NCBI RefSeq assembly: GCF_041154385.1
Contig: NZ_AP028929.1
Coordinates: forward strand, 124,001-188,000
Length of the DNA stretch: 64,000 nucleotides
Direction: 5' to 3'
From: Streptococcus sp. SN-1
Lineage (GTDB): Bacteria > Bacillota > Bacilli > Lactobacillales > Streptococcaceae
Shown here: in pieces, positions 38,808 to 49,002 of the stretch
Layout: every line of letters begins with the position of its first letter
Position numbering within the stretch: position 1 is the first letter of the stretch
The notes under the pieces: model-generated
What the model was told of the DNA's origin: nothing
Database searches by the model: none
What the model saw: only the letters and a program-made list of their open reading frames with translations
Program-made: the position numbers and the translations under genes

Positions 38808-39842
38808 TTATTTTTTGTTATAGTCAAAGCGAATGATTTGCTCCTTTGCATCTACATAGGCGTGAACTCCGAAGGGTACAATTGCTCTTGGAGTTGCGTG
38901 GCCGACATTTAGATTATAGATAATCGGGATATTGCTGTCAATAATATCCAATAGTGCCTCTTTATAGTCGTCATAGAAAGTTTCATCCATAGGTTTTCCG
39001 ACCAAGAGTCCACTGATGACCTCGAATATACCAGTGTCTTTTAAAGTCCGCAACATATTTTTGAAGTCTTCCAGCTTAGGCTTTTCTTCGCTTGTTTCTA
39101 GCAAGAGGATTTTTCCTTCCCAGTCTGACAAGTCAGGGAAAAGTTTGTATTTTTGGCAGAGCTCCGTGCTATCTGCGTATCGAGAGTTGTCAAAGATATC
39201 GTAGAGGGATTCGAGGCAACCACCGAGGATTTTTCCCTCGAACTGGGCATTTCCCCGCAACAGCTCGAAACCAGTATTTGCATGACTGACACGAGGTGTC
39301 CCCAGAGCCTTGGGACTGAAGTCAGTCCTTTCATCATACCAAACGTCACTAGGGCGGATTTCTGAGATTCTTCCCGTCTCAATCAATTCTTTAAAGTAGT
39401 GGAGGCTATAGGTCAGCACTTCCTTGTCCAATTCACAAATGTCTGCTAGGAAGGATTGACCATAAAAAGTTTTGATTCCTAGTTTATGCAACATGAGATG
39501 GTTCATGGTTGTATCCGAGAAGCCAAGAAAAATTTTTTGTTTGATAACCTTTTGTAGTTGGTCATTTTCAAAAAGATAAGGTAGTAAGCGATAGGTATCG
39601 TCTCCACCGATGGCGCATAGGATCATGTCGATGCTATCATCAGAAAAGGCATGAATCAAATCCTCTGCACGAGCTTCAGGATGGTCCTTGATAAAGTCTA
39701 ATCCTTTTAGCGAATGAGGCAAAAAGGTAGGATTGAGTCCCAGGTTCTTGAGACGTTGGACACCCAAGTCCACTTCGTGTTTGACAAAGTCCTCTCCGAT
39801 AATGCCACTAGATAAACTAACAACACCAATAGTAGAAACCAT
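38808..39842 (-). CDS. S66-family (LD-carboxypeptidase/MccF-like) protein
   Basis: 344 residues. MccF-type enzymes cleave microcin-like aminoacyl-nucleotides or muropeptide LD bonds with a Ser-Glu-His triad. The Glu (GGCLES) and His (NVGHATPR) segments are present. The nucleophile elbow reads AIGGDDTYRLL, with Thr where the family has Ser. A Thr may still act as nucleophile, or the protein may have changed function. The N-terminus VSTIGVVSLSSGI fits the family fold. Confidence 0.82.
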   Translation of the reverse strand: MVSTIGVVSLSSGIIGEDFVKHEVDLGVQRLKNLGLNPTFLPHSLKGLDFIKDHPEARAEDLIHAFSDDSIDMILCAIGGDDTYRLLPYLFENDQLQKVIKQKIFLGFSDTTMNHLMLHKLGIKTFYGQSFLADICELDKEVLTYSLHYFKELIETGRISEIRPSDVWYDERTDFSPKALGTPRVSHANTGFELLRGNAQFEGKILGGCLESLYDIFDNSRYADSTELCQKYKLFPDLSDWEGKILLLETSEEKPKLEDFKNMLRTLKDTGIFEVISGLLVGKPMDETFYDDYKEALLDIIDSNIPIIYNLNVGHATPRAIVPFGVHAYVDAKEQIIRFDYNKK

Positions 39843-39944
39843 ATTTCTTCCTCCTAGAAATTGATTGAGCCTATTTTATCATAAAAGATTAGATAGAGCT
39901 ATGTGGGATGTCAGAAGAATTCTTTAAAATCAAAAAAGTAAGTG

Positions 39945-39974
39945 AAAAAGCAACCGCACCTGCAGTTGCTTTTA
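39945..39974 (-). terminator. Terminator of the corA-DUF1129 operon
   Basis: AAAAGCAAC and GTTGCTTTT are exact inverted copies; read on the minus strand the hairpin ends in TTTTTC. Confidence 0.8.
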
Positions 39975-39983
39975 TGATTCTTC

Positions 39984-40661
39984 TTAATAGCGTGTTGGTC
40001 CTGCACTTGCGCTACGGATATTCAAGCGTTTCTTGAGATAGAAGCGAAGGGCTAGGAGGGCTGCTCCGATAATAGCCAGTGGCAATGGAGCAAGTACTGG
40101 GTTAAGGCTAGCTGGTAGGAAGCTTGTTGCAAAGAAGACAAGCAACCAAAGGAACATAGAAGCTAGGATAACCAGTACAGATTTCCAGAAAGGTGGACGT
40201 TGGCTGCGGTCCATATCTGGTCCATAGTATTGGTAAACAAAGTAGTACATCAAGTAGAAGGCAAATCCACCAACAAGTCCAACTAGCAGGAGAGTGACAA
40301 GTCCATAGCCGAAAGCCTGATCTGCTGCAAAGAAAGTTGTGAGGGCGCTGACGAGGGCAAAGAGGCTAGTGATGAAAAGGGCTGAGTCCATAATCATGAG
40401 TTTTGGATCATCATTTTCTTTTGGATGCTCTTTTTCATATTGTTCCTTGACAGTGAAACTATGAGCCCAGTGGGTCGGTGCGCCATAGAGGGAACGAGCA
40501 GTCGTACCCTTGGCTTGCTCCTCAAGGATTTGGGGAATAACTTCCTCAAAGATAGCCTTGATTTCAGCGTCTGTTTTTCCATCTTTGATGAATTGTTGGG
40601 TAGCGATGTGGACAAACTCTTGGTTTTTCTTGGTTAATTTTTGTAGATCAATCTGAGACAT
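39984..40661 (-). CDS. DUF1129-family membrane protein
   Basis: 225 residues. The soluble N-terminal half (LTKKNQEFVHIATQQFIKDG, EVIPQILEEQAKG) is followed by five or six membrane spans, matching DUF1129. ATG 40661 follows GAGGAG; a longer in-frame start at 40682 overlaps corA. It is encoded 11 bases after corA, so a link to metal or membrane homeostasis is possible but unproven. Confidence 0.8.
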   Translation of the reverse strand: MSQIDLQKLTKKNQEFVHIATQQFIKDGKTDAEIKAIFEEVIPQILEEQAKGTTARSLYGAPTHWAHSFTVKEQYEKEHPKENDDPKLMIMDSALFITSLFALVSALTTFFAADQAFGYGLVTLLLVGLVGGFAFYLMYYFVYQYYGPDMDRSQRPPFWKSVLVILASMFLWLLVFFATSFLPASLNPVLAPLPLAIIGAALLALRFYLKKRLNIRSASAGPTRY

Positions 40662-40672
40662 AGGAACTCCTC

Positions 40673-41617
40673 TTAGAACCATTTTTTATGGATGAGATAG
40701 AGAGTGAGCGAGACACTCATAGCAAAAGCGATAAAGACGATTAACCAGAAGGCATTCGGCTCGCCGTTTAGGGGGATTTCATTATCCTTAAAGTTCATCC
40801 CGTAGGCAGAAAAGACCATGGTTGGGATGGACATGACGATGGTCACAAGGGCCAAGGTTTTCATGATGTTGTTCTGGTTGTTGGAAATGATAGAGGCGAA
40901 GGTCTCTGTCATAGAATGCAAGACGTTTCCATAAATGTCTGCCATCTCGATGGCCTGTTGGGTTTCAATCAGGGTGTCTTCAAGCAGGTCTTCGTCTTCA
41001 AGGTATTTCTTGATATTGCTGGTTGAGCTGGTTAATTTCTTAATCACGCGCTCATTTGTTTTGAGGGAGGCCTTGAAATAGACGATGGTTTTTTCCAATT
41101 CCATGAGCTCAATCAATTCTTCATTACGAGTTGATTGATGCAGTTGACTTTCGATTTGTTCACTCTTACGGTCAATCGAACGAAGGGCTGTTAGGTAAAG
41201 TTCTGCATTGCGATAGAGAATCTGGAAGATAAAACGTGAGCGCATGAAGGTATAGAAATTACGCAAGCGACGGTTGATAAAGACATCGAGGACCGGTAAT
41301 GGTTCCAAACAAGTAGTGATAATGGTTTCCTCAGTGATGATAATACCAAGCGGGATGGTGACGTAGTAGGTGCGGTTATTTCTTTCTTCTGTGACCGGCA
41401 CGTCCACGATGATCAAAGTATACTCATCTTCGATGGTAATACGAGACATTTCTTCCGCATCGAGTGGTGCACGAAGGTCGGCAATATCAATATCGAAGGC
41501 GTTAGCGATTTCGAGTGATTCATTTTGAGTCGGATTGACGAGATTGATCCAAGTACCCGGTTCAAGCGTATCGATCTCTTTAAATTCAGTTGTTGTAGAG
41601 AGAAAAACTTGTTTCAT
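40673..41617 (-). CDS. corA: CorA-family magnesium/divalent cation channel
   Basis: 314 residues. A long cytoplasmic N-terminal domain with helical stretches, then two C-terminal membrane spans with the selectivity motif GMN in AYGMNFKD and a short basic tail. CorA forms a pentameric Mg2+ channel. This window thus has two magnesium routes, the other being mgtA at 46037. Confidence 0.93.
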   Translation of the reverse strand: MKQVFLSTTTEFKEIDTLEPGTWINLVNPTQNESLEIANAFDIDIADLRAPLDAEEMSRITIEDEYTLIIVDVPVTEERNNRTYYVTIPLGIIITEETIITTCLEPLPVLDVFINRRLRNFYTFMRSRFIFQILYRNAELYLTALRSIDRKSEQIESQLHQSTRNEELIELMELEKTIVYFKASLKTNERVIKKLTSSTSNIKKYLEDEDLLEDTLIETQQAIEMADIYGNVLHSMTETFASIISNNQNNIMKTLALVTIVMSIPTMVFSAYGMNFKDNEIPLNGEPNAFWLIVFIAFAMSVSLTLYLIHKKWF

Positions 41618-41708
41618 ATCCCTTATCCTTTCTCATTTTTCAGATTTTTTCACACCGTACTATTATACTATAAATTCAGCCTTTTGGGTAATAGAATCTC
41701 ACTTTTTT

Positions 41709-41717
41709 TGGTATAAT
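41709..41717 (+). promoter_or_regulatory. Extended -10 promoter of uvrA
   Basis: TTGGTATAAT with TATAAT at 41712-41717. It places the start point at about 41724, which supports ATG 41749 and rules out the in-frame ATG at 41716. Confidence 0.65.
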
Positions 41718-41748
41718 GGTAAGCAATAATGGACTAGAAAGAACAAAG

Positions 41749-44580
41749 ATGCAAGATAAAATTGTCATTCATGGGGCGCGTGCCCATAATTTAAAAAATA
41801 TTGACGTGGAAATTCCACGAGACAAGTTGGTTGTCGTGACCGGCTTGTCAGGTTCAGGGAAATCCAGTCTGGCCTTTGATACCCTCTATGCGGAGGGTCA
41901 ACGTCGCTATGTGGAGAGTTTGTCAGCCTACGCTCGTCAATTCTTGGGGAATATGGAGAAGCCTGATGTAGATGCTATTGATGGTCTCAGCCCCGCTATT
42001 TCCATCGACCAGAAAACGACTAGTAAAAATCCTCGCTCGACGGTGGGAACAACGACTGAAATCAATGACTATCTGCGTCTCCTCTACGCACGTGTGGGGA
42101 TGCCTTACTGTATTAACGGGCATGGAGCTATCAAGGCTTCTTCTGTGGAGCAAATCGTGGATAAGGTTTTAGAATTGCCTGAACGCCAGCGCTTGCAGAT
42201 CTTGGCCCCTGTCATCCGCAAGAAAAAAGGCCAACATAAGAGTGTTATTGAGAAGGTTCAGAAAGATGGGTATGTTCGTGTCCGTGTGGATGGTGAAGTC
42301 TATGATGTAACCGAAGTGCCAGAGTTGTCTAAGAGTAAGCAACACAATATCGATGTCGTGGTTGACCGTATTGTCATCAAGGAGGGCATTCGTAGTCGTC
42401 TCTTTGATTCCATTGAGGCTGCCCTTCGTATTGCAGAAGGTTATGTCATTATCGACACTATGGACGACTCTGAGTTGTTGTTTTCTGAGCATTATGCCTG
42501 TCCAGTTTGTGGCTTTACTGTTCCAGAGTTAGAGCCTCGTCTCTTCTCTTTCAATGCTCCTTTTGGCTCTTGTAGTGAGTGTGACGGTTTGGGCATCAAG
42601 CTGGAGGTGGATACTGATTTGGTAGTACCAGATGCCAGCAAAACCTTACGTGAGGGAGCCTTGGCTCCGTGGAATCCTATCTCATCCAACTACTATCCAA
42701 ACATGCTAGAGCAGGCTATGACAGCCTTTGGAGTGGATATGGATAAGCCTTTTGAGGACTTGTCAGAAGAAGATAAGAACTTGATTCTCTACGGCTCAGA
42801 TGGTAAGGAATTCCATTTCCACTATGAGAATGAATTTGGTGGTGTGCGCGATATCGACATTCCTTTTGAGGGAGTTGTCAATAATATCAAGCGTCGCTAC
42901 CATGAAACCAATAGTGACTACACGCGCACCCAAATGCGCCTCTACATGAATGAGCTGACTTGCGGAACCTGTCACGGCTATCGTCTCAATGACCAGGCCT
43001 TGTCTGTCCGTGTGGGTGGCGAGAACGGGCTACATATCGGAGAAATTTCAGACCTGTCTATCGCAGATCACTTGGAATTAGTCAGTCAGTTGACTCTTTC
43101 TGAAAATGAAGCCATCATTGCTCGGCCCATTCTCAAGGAAATCAAGGACCGTTTGACTTTCCTTAATAACGTGGGTCTTAACTATCTGACCCTGTCACGT
43201 TCGGCAGGAACTCTTTCAGGTGGGGAAAGTCAGCGTATTCGCTTGGCGACCCAGATTGGTTCTAACCTATCAGGTGTTCTTTATATTCTAGACGAGCCGT
43301 CAATCGGTCTTCACCAGAGGGATAATGACCGTCTGATTGCCAGTCTCAAAAAGATGCGTGACTTGGGCAATACTCTTATCGTGGTGGAACATGACGAAGA
43401 TACCATGCGTGAGGCTGATTATCTGATTGACGTTGGTCCTGGTGCGGGTGTTTTTGGTGGGGAGATTGTTGCGGCAGGTACGCCCAAACAGGTAGCTCGT
43501 AACAGTAAGTCTATCACAGGCCAGTACTTGTCAGGCAAACGTGCCATTCCAGTACCAGAAGAACGCCGTGTTGGTAATGGTCGTTTTATCGAGGTGACGG
43601 GAGCGCGTGAGAACAACCTGCAAAATGTCACAGCTCGCTTCCCACTAGGAAAATTCATCGCAGTGACAGGGGTGTCGGGCTCAGGGAAATCGACCCTAAT
43701 CAATAGCATTCTCAAAAAAGCTATTGCCCAGAAGCTCAACCGCAATTCAGACAAACCTGGTAAGTTTAAAACGATTACAGGGATTGAGCATGTAGACCGC
43801 TTGATTGATATTGATCAGAGCCCTATCGGACGAACGCCGAGGTCTAACCCTGCTACCTATACGGGAGTTTTTGACGATATACGTGACCTCTTTGCCCAGA
43901 CAAATGAGGCTAAGATTCGTGGTTACAAAAAGGGACGTTTCAGTTTCAATGTCAAGGGTGGTCGTTGTGAAGCCTGCTCAGGTGACGGGATTATCAAGAT
44001 TGAGATGCACTTCTTGCCAGATGTTTACGTGGCTTGTGAAGTCTGCCACGGGACTCGCTACAATAGTGAAACCCTAGAAGTTCATTACAAGGAAAAGAAT
44101 ATCTCGCAGGTCTTGGATATGACCGTCAACGATGCGGTGGAATTCTTCCAACACATTCCAAAGATTCAACGCAAACTCCAGACCATCAAGGATGTGGGAC
44201 TGGGATATGTAACGCTAGGGCAACCAGCTACCACCCTTTCTGGAGGAGAAGCCCAGCGTATGAAGCTGGCTAGTGAACTCCACAAACGCTCGACAGGAAA
44301 ATCTTTCTACATTCTGGATGAGCCGACGACAGGACTCCATACAGAGGATATCGCTCGCTTGCTTAAAGTCTTGGCTCGCTTTGTTGACGATGGCAATACA
44401 GTTCTTGTCATTGAGCACAATCTGGATGTTATCAAGACGGCAGACCATATTATTGACTTGGGACCTGAGGGCGGTGTCGGTGGTGGAACCATCATCGCAA
44501 CAGGAACTCCAGAAGAAGTAGCTGCTAACGAAGCCAGCTACACAGGACATTATTTGAAAGGAAAATTACATCATGAATAA
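41749..44580 (+). CDS. uvrA: Excinuclease ABC subunit A
   Basis: 943 residues, damage-recognition ATPase of nucleotide excision repair. Two ABC modules have Walker [10 protein letters not shown] and GVSGSGKST, with signatures [12 protein letters not shown] and [12 protein letters not shown]. Zinc fingers appear as CPVCG...CSECDG and CEACSGDG...CEVCHG. Full length. It overlaps pepP by eight bases. Confidence 0.97.
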   Translation: MQDKIVIHGARAHNLKNIDVEIPRDKLVVVTGLSGSGKSSLAFDTLYAEGQRRYVESLSAYARQFLGNMEKPDVDAIDGLSPAISIDQKTTSKNPRSTVGTTTEINDYLRLLYARVGMPYCINGHGAIKASSVEQIVDKVLELPERQRLQILAPVIRKKKGQHKSVIEKVQKDGYVRVRVDGEVYDVTEVPELSKSKQHNIDVVVDRIVIKEGIRSRLFDSIEAALRIAEGYVIIDTMDDSELLFSEHYACPVCGFTVPELEPRLFSFNAPFGSCSECDGLGIKLEVDTDLVVPDASKTLREGALAPWNPISSNYYPNMLEQAMTAFGVDMDKPFEDLSEEDKNLILYGSDGKEFHFHYENEFGGVRDIDIPFEGVVNNIKRRYHETNSDYTRTQMRLYMNELTCGTCHGYRLNDQALSVRVGGENGLHIGEISDLSIADHLELVSQLTLSENEAIIARPILKEIKDRLTFLNNVGLNYLTLSRSAGTLSGGESQRIRLATQIGSNLSGVLYILDEPSIGLHQRDNDRLIASLKKMRDLGNTLIVVEHDEDTMREADYLIDVGPGAGVFGGEIVAAGTPKQVARNSKSITGQYLSGKRAIPVPEERRVGNGRFIEVTGARENNLQNVTARFPLGKFIAVTGVSGSGKSTLINSILKKAIAQKLNRNSDKPGKFKTITGIEHVDRLIDIDQSPIGRTPRSNPATYTGVFDDIRDLFAQTNEAKIRGYKKGRFSFNVKGGRCEACSGDGIIKIEMHFLPDVYVACEVCHGTRYNSETLEVHYKEKNISQVLDMTVNDAVEFFQHIPKIQRKLQTIKDVGLGYVTLGQPATTLSGGEAQRMKLASELHKRSTGKSFYILDEPTTGLHTEDIARLLKVLARFVDDGNTVLVIEHNLDVIKTADHIIDLGPEGGVGGGTIIATGTPEEVAANEASYTGHYLKGKLHHE

Positions 44581-45634
44581 ACGCGTACAAGCATTTCTAG
44601 ATAAAATGCAAGAAAAAGAACTAGATGGTATCATCATTAATAACCTTAAAAACGTCTATTATTTGACTGGTTTTTGGGGCTCAAACGGAACAGTCTTTAT
44701 CAGCCGTGACCGTCAGGTCTTGGTGACAGACTCTCGCTATATCATTGCAGCCAAGCAAGAAACCAGTGGCTTTGAGATTGTAGCTGACCGCGATGAATTA
44801 GCTATCATTGCAGGAATTGTTAAGGACATGGGTTTGTCTCGAATTGGTTTTGAAGATGAGATTTCAGTGTCTTATTATCATCGTATGCAGGCTACCTTTG
44901 AAGGAATTGACTTGCTTCCACAGACTCAGTTTGTTGAAGGTCTTCGAATGATTAAGGATGAAGCGGAGATTGCAGCTATTCGCAAGGCTTGTTCTATCTC
45001 AGACCAAGCTTTCCGCGACGCGCTTGACTTTATTAAGCCAGGAAAGACTGAGATTGAGATTGCCAACTTCCTTGACTTCCGCATGCGTGAGTTGGGAGCA
45101 TCTGGCTTGTCTTTTGACACTATCTTAGCTAGCGGAATCAACTCTTCCAAACCCCATGCCCATCCCATGCACAAACCAGTGGAGCTGGGAGAAGCTATTA
45201 CAATGGACTTCGGATGCCTCTACGACCACTATGTCAGCGATATGACACGGACTATCTATCTGGGGCATGTTAGCGACGAGCAGGCAGAGATTTACAATAC
45301 AGTTCTCAAAGCAAACCAAGCCTTGATTGATCAGGCTAAGGCTGGCTTAGGTTTCCGTGACTTTGACAAGATCCCTCGTGATATTATCATCGAGGCAGGC
45401 TATGGCGACTACTTTACTCACGGTATCGGACACGGTATTGGACTGGATATCCATGAGGAACCATACTTTAGCCAGACTTCTACAGAAACTATTAAGGCAG
45501 GTATGGCCTTGACCGATGAACCGGGTATCTATATTGAAGGTAAATACGGGGTTCGTATCGAGGATGATATCCTGATTACAGAGACCGGTTGTGAATTATT
45601 GACCCTAGCTCCAAAAGAGTTGATAGTTATCTAA
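44573..45634 (+). CDS. pepP: Xaa-Pro dipeptidase/aminopeptidase (M24 family)
   Basis: 353 residues. The C-terminal pita-bread domain holds the five metal ligands: Asp in TMDFG, Asp in SDMTRT, His in HGIGHGIG, Glu in TDEPGIY and Glu in VRIEDD. It removes residues next to proline. It is translationally coupled to uvrA. The prolidase versus aminopeptidase P distinction cannot be made by eye. Confidence 0.9.
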   Translation: MNKRVQAFLDKMQEKELDGIIINNLKNVYYLTGFWGSNGTVFISRDRQVLVTDSRYIIAAKQETSGFEIVADRDELAIIAGIVKDMGLSRIGFEDEISVSYYHRMQATFEGIDLLPQTQFVEGLRMIKDEAEIAAIRKACSISDQAFRDALDFIKPGKTEIEIANFLDFRMRELGASGLSFDTILASGINSSKPHAHPMHKPVELGEAITMDFGCLYDHYVSDMTRTIYLGHVSDEQAEIYNTVLKANQALIDQAKAGLGFRDFDKIPRDIIIEAGYGDYFTHGIGHGIGLDIHEEPYFSQTSTETIKAGMALTDEPGIYIEGKYGVRIEDDILITETGCELLTLAPKELIVI

Positions 45635-45654
45635 GAGTTAAACAACTTAAATGA

Positions 45655-45683
45655 TTGACTTTTAAATTTTAAAGGTTTATACT
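45655..45683 (+). promoter_or_regulatory. mgtA promoter
   Basis: TTGACT (45655-45660) and TATACT (45678-45683) separated by 17 bp. Transcription would start at about 45690, at the 5' edge of the riboswitch. Confidence 0.8.
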
Positions 45684-45835
45684 GAAAGACGAAAACGGTA
45701 GGTGAGGCTACCATAGGGATACGGATGACTACCGCAAAGCAGTGGAGACACTACTCGTTGGTCAACAGTCCTGGTCGCGAAGGCCAAGACTAAGCTCATT
45801 ACATTGCCCTATGGAGTTAAAGCTTGAACGAAAAA
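45684..45835 (+). promoter_or_regulatory. M-box (ykoK-type) magnesium riboswitch
   Basis: The conserved M-box blocks appear in order: GGTAGGTGAGGCTACC, ATAGGGATACGG, CTACCGCAAAGC, GTTGGTCAACAG, GACTAAGCTCATTAC and CCCTATGGAGTTAAAGC. M-box RNAs compact on Mg2+ and then allow a terminator to form. Here a terminator follows at 45854 and the regulated gene is an Mg2+ P-type ATPase, which fits the class exactly. Confidence 0.92.
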
Positions 45836-45853
45836 CAGATAGTTAGTTTTTTA

Positions 45854-45879
45854 ATCCTGCCATTTTATGGTGGGATTTT
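45854..45879 (+). terminator. Riboswitch-controlled terminator
   Basis: ATCCTGCCA pairs with TGGTGGGAT (two G-T pairs), followed by TTTT. It is the expected expression platform of the M-box; readthrough would occur at low Mg2+. Confidence 0.8.
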
Positions 45880-45911
45880 CTACTGTTTAAATCAAAGAAA
45901 GGAGATAGACG

Positions 45912-45983
45912 ATGCAAATTGACGACCATCCGGAACCGCACATACACAGCCAATCGCTGATTTGTGTCGTTCTGCCCTTATAA
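45912..45983 (+). CDS. Upstream ORF (23 codons) in the mgtA leader, MgtL-like candidate
   Basis: The ORF begins MQIDDHPEPHIHSQ and ends VVLPL. AAAGGAG lies seven bases before its ATG, an ideal spacing. It lies after the riboswitch terminator, so it is translated only when that is bypassed. Codons 4-9 encode D-D-H-P-E-P. Acidic and proline runs early in a leader peptide are what make Salmonella MgtL sense low Mg2+ by ribosome stalling or destabilisation. Its codons overlap one arm of two competing hairpins (45941-46023). I infer a regulatory leader peptide; it is not known to me from streptococci. Confidence 0.6.
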   Translation: MQIDDHPEPHIHSQSLICVVLPL

Positions 45984-46023
45984 AGTGATTGGTCTCTGTG
46001 TATGAAACACATCATTCATACAG
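45941..46023 (+). promoter_or_regulatory. Two mutually exclusive hairpins between the upstream ORF and mgtA
   Basis: Arm 1, CATACACAGCCAATCGCT (45941-45958), pairs with arm 2, AGTGATTGG (45984-45992) plus CTGTGTATG (45996-46004), with a 3-base bulge. Arm 2 can instead pair with arm 3, TTCATACAG (46015-46023), which ends three bases before the mgtA ribosome site AGGAG. Arm 1 is within the upstream ORF. This 1:2 versus 2:3 layout is typical of translation-dependent attenuation. Confidence 0.6.
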
Positions 46024-46036
46024 ATAGGAGAAACCA

Positions 46037-48697
46037 ATGAAAACTACAAAAGAAAGATTAGCAATAGCTATTCATACATCTTTAAACGAAACTCTATCTT
46101 TTTATAAGACAAGTCTAACAGGATTGACTGAGGAGCAGGTGGAGAAAAATCGTGACCTATATGGCGAAAATACCATCACAAAGGGTCAAGAAGACAGTAT
46201 CCTCAAAAAGATTTACGAATCCATTATCAATCCTTTTACGATCATCTTACTGGTCATCGCCGTGATTTCCTTGGTGACCAATGTCTGGTTGGCAAAACCA
46301 GGTCAAGAGGATCCGACGACTTCTATTATCATCGTTGTCCTAGTCCTCATTTCTGGTGGCATACGCTTTGTCCAAGAACTCCGTAGTGATAAGGCTGCGA
46401 CCAATCTATCAAAAATGATTGTCAACACAGCGACTGTCATTCGTCAAGGAGAAATCCAAGAAGTACCTATCGATGATTTGGTAGTGGGTGACGTGGTTAA
46501 ATTAAGCGCTGGAGACATGATTCCAGCAGATCTTCTTTTATTTGAGTCGCGCGATTTCTTTGTACAACAGTCGGGCTTGACAGGTGAAAGTGATGCAGTT
46601 GAAAAATTGGCCTTGACCAAGGCAACAGACCAACAATCTGATAGCCTTCTTGAAGCTGAATCCTTGGCATTTATGGGAACTAATGTCTTGTCTGGTAGTG
46701 CTAAGGCCGTGGTTTTGGCGGTTGGTGATGCTACCATGATGGGAGCTATTGAGCAGACTCTAAACACCTATGATGAGCCCACTTCGTTTGAACGGGAGAT
46801 GAATAGTATTTCTTGGCTCTTGATTCGCTTGATGTTGGTTATGGTTCCCATCGTCTTCTTGTCCAATGGTTTAACAGATGGTGATTGGTTAGAAGCAGGT
46901 GTATTTGCACTGAGTGTCGGTGTTGGATTGACACCTGAGATGCTACCTATGATTATTACCGCTAGCCTAGCAAAGGGTTCTATTATCATGGCCAAGGAAA
47001 AAGTGGTTATCAAAAAACTCAATGCCATACAGGACTTAGGGGCGATTGATATTTTGTGTACAGATAAGACAGGAACTCTAACCCAAGACGAGATTGTCCT
47101 TGAATATCCCTTGGACATCCACGGACGCTTGGATTTGACCGTCTTGAGACGAGCTTATCTCAATTCTTATTTTCAAACGGGCTTGAAAAATTTGATGGAC
47201 AGAGCCATCATCAAACGGACTGAAAAGGAAGCAAAAGAACACGCCCTCTTGCAAAATCTGGCTCAAACTTTTCAAAAAATAGATGAGCTTCCCTTTGATT
47301 TTGAACGTAGACGGATGAGTGTTATCGTTAAGGATGAACACGAGGTTGTTAGTTTGGTAACCAAGGGTGCTCTAGAGGAAATGTTGACGATTTCCAGTTA
47401 TGCGGAATATCAAGGAGTGATTACTCCCTTGACAGATGTTATTAGAGAAGAAATTTTAGCAGAAGTCAGACAACTAAATCAACAAGGTTTGCGTGTCTTG
47501 GGAGTGGCCTATAAGTCAGGTTTGAGGGAAGGTCATGCCTATACAGTTGATGATGAAGGGGATATGATTCTAACTGGTTATTTAGCCTTCCTAGATCCTC
47601 CTAAACCATCTGCAGCACCAGCAATTAAGGCTCTGTTAGAACATGGAGTTCAAACAAAAATTTTGACGGGAGACAACGAAAAAGTTACCCAAGCAGTCTG
47701 TGAAAAGGTTGGTTTGGATATCAATCAGATGCTGTTAGGATCTGAAATTGATCAGATGAGTAATCAAGAATTGGCTCAAGCCGTGGAGGAGGTAACAGTC
47801 TTTGCCAAACTTTCTCCTGACCAAAAAGCAAGGATTATTTTGCAATTTAAGGCTAATGGTCATGCTGTTGGCTATATGGGAGATGGAATCAATGATGCTC
47901 CTTCTATGAAAGTTGCAGATGTGGGGATTTCTGTTGACACAGCGGTAGATATTGCCAAAGAAACAGCTGATGTTATCCTACTTGATAAGGATCTCATGGT
48001 GCTTGAAAAAGGACTTGTTGAAGGGCGTAAGGTCTATGCCAATATGACTAAATATATCAAAATGACAGTGAGTTCTAATTTTGGGAATATCTTATCCCTA
48101 TTAGTCTCTGGAATCTTTTTACCATTTTTACCAATGGCACCAGTCCATTTGATTATCCTAAATCTAGTCTATGATTTGTCTTGTATTGCCTTGCCTTTTG
48201 ACAAGGTGGATAAAGATTTTTTGAGAAATCCGCATACCTGGGAAGCTAAGTCCATCACACGTTTCATGATTTGGATGGGACCTATCTCTTCTGCCTTTGA
48301 TATTTTGACCTTCAGTTTGCTCTATTTTATCATTGTACCCATGACGACAGGTCAAGCCTATGTCCATGGAGCGGAGTCTGCCGTAGGATTTATTGTCTTG
48401 TTTCAGACAGGTTGGTTTATCGAGTCCATGTGGTCACAGACTATGGTTATTCATATGTTGCGTTCAGCCAAAATTCCTTTTTTACAAAGTCGTCCAGCTT
48501 GGCTAGTCCTTGTGACAACCTTATTGGCTGCAGCCTTTGTGACCTTCCTTCCCTACAGTCCACTAGCTAGCCTTCTTCATCTAACTCCTTTGAAGCCGAT
48601 CTATTTCATCTTTTTGCTTTTCATCATCATTTTGTACATGATTAGCGTGACAATTGTGAAAAAAATCTATATCAAGAAATATAAAGAATGGCTGTAA
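46037..48697 (+). CDS. mgtA: Magnesium-translocating P-type ATPase MgtA
   Basis: 886 residues, P3B-type ATPase with about ten membrane spans. The phosphorylation motif is CTDKTGTLT near residue 340, with the TGES loop in SGLTGESDAV and the hinge motif GDGINDAPSM. It imports Mg2+. The upstream M-box supports Mg2+ as substrate over Ca2+. AGGAG precedes the ATG. A hairpin that may terminate it lies at 48815. Confidence 0.93.
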   Translation: MKTTKERLAIAIHTSLNETLSFYKTSLTGLTEEQVEKNRDLYGENTITKGQEDSILKKIYESIINPFTIILLVIAVISLVTNVWLAKPGQEDPTTSIIIVVLVLISGGIRFVQELRSDKAATNLSKMIVNTATVIRQGEIQEVPIDDLVVGDVVKLSAGDMIPADLLLFESRDFFVQQSGLTGESDAVEKLALTKATDQQSDSLLEAESLAFMGTNVLSGSAKAVVLAVGDATMMGAIEQTLNTYDEPTSFEREMNSISWLLIRLMLVMVPIVFLSNGLTDGDWLEAGVFALSVGVGLTPEMLPMIITASLAKGSIIMAKEKVVIKKLNAIQDLGAIDILCTDKTGTLTQDEIVLEYPLDIHGRLDLTVLRRAYLNSYFQTGLKNLMDRAIIKRTEKEAKEHALLQNLAQTFQKIDELPFDFERRRMSVIVKDEHEVVSLVTKGALEEMLTISSYAEYQGVITPLTDVIREEILAEVRQLNQQGLRVLGVAYKSGLREGHAYTVDDEGDMILTGYLAFLDPPKPSAAPAIKALLEHGVQTKILTGDNEKVTQAVCEKVGLDINQMLLGSEIDQMSNQELAQAVEEVTVFAKLSPDQKARIILQFKANGHAVGYMGDGINDAPSMKVADVGISVDTAVDIAKETADVILLDKDLMVLEKGLVEGRKVYANMTKYIKMTVSSNFGNILSLLVSGIFLPFLPMAPVHLIILNLVYDLSCIALPFDKVDKDFLRNPHTWEAKSITRFMIWMGPISSAFDILTFSLLYFIIVPMTTGQAYVHGAESAVGFIVLFQTGWFIESMWSQTMVIHMLRSAKIPFLQSRPAWLVLVTTLLAAAFVTFLPYSPLASLLHLTPLKPIYFIFLLFIIILYMISVTIVKKIYIKKYKEWL

Positions 48698-48814
48698 ATT
48701 TTATTTTGTCAAGAAAAAAGTACGAAAATGACGAAAAAAGTCAAAAAAATGGTAAATTCCCAAACTAAGTTCCACCGCTAATCCAAGTGGAAGTTAGTCT
48801 GATAAAAATTCTAA

Positions 48815-48858
48815 AAACCAGTGGAAATCCGTGTCAGGGTAAGTTCCACTGGTTTTAA
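48815..48858. terminator. 12-bp hairpin after mgtA
   Basis: AAACCAGTGGAA and TTCCACTGGTTT are exact inverted copies followed by TAAT. It may terminate mgtA, but shares the TTCCAC motif of the neighbouring insertion-element ends. The 48698-49002 gap otherwise holds only the left part of that element. Confidence 0.55.
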
Positions 48859-49002
48859 TCATGCTTGATTTCATCGCTTTTGTAACCAAAATGAATCGAA
48901 AAAAAGAGCGCACAAAATCCCCTCATCTGAAAGCGTTTCAGATTAAGTTCCGCTATGGTGGAAGTTAGTGTGAGACGTTTGAATGGGGTTGAAGATTAGT
49001 TT

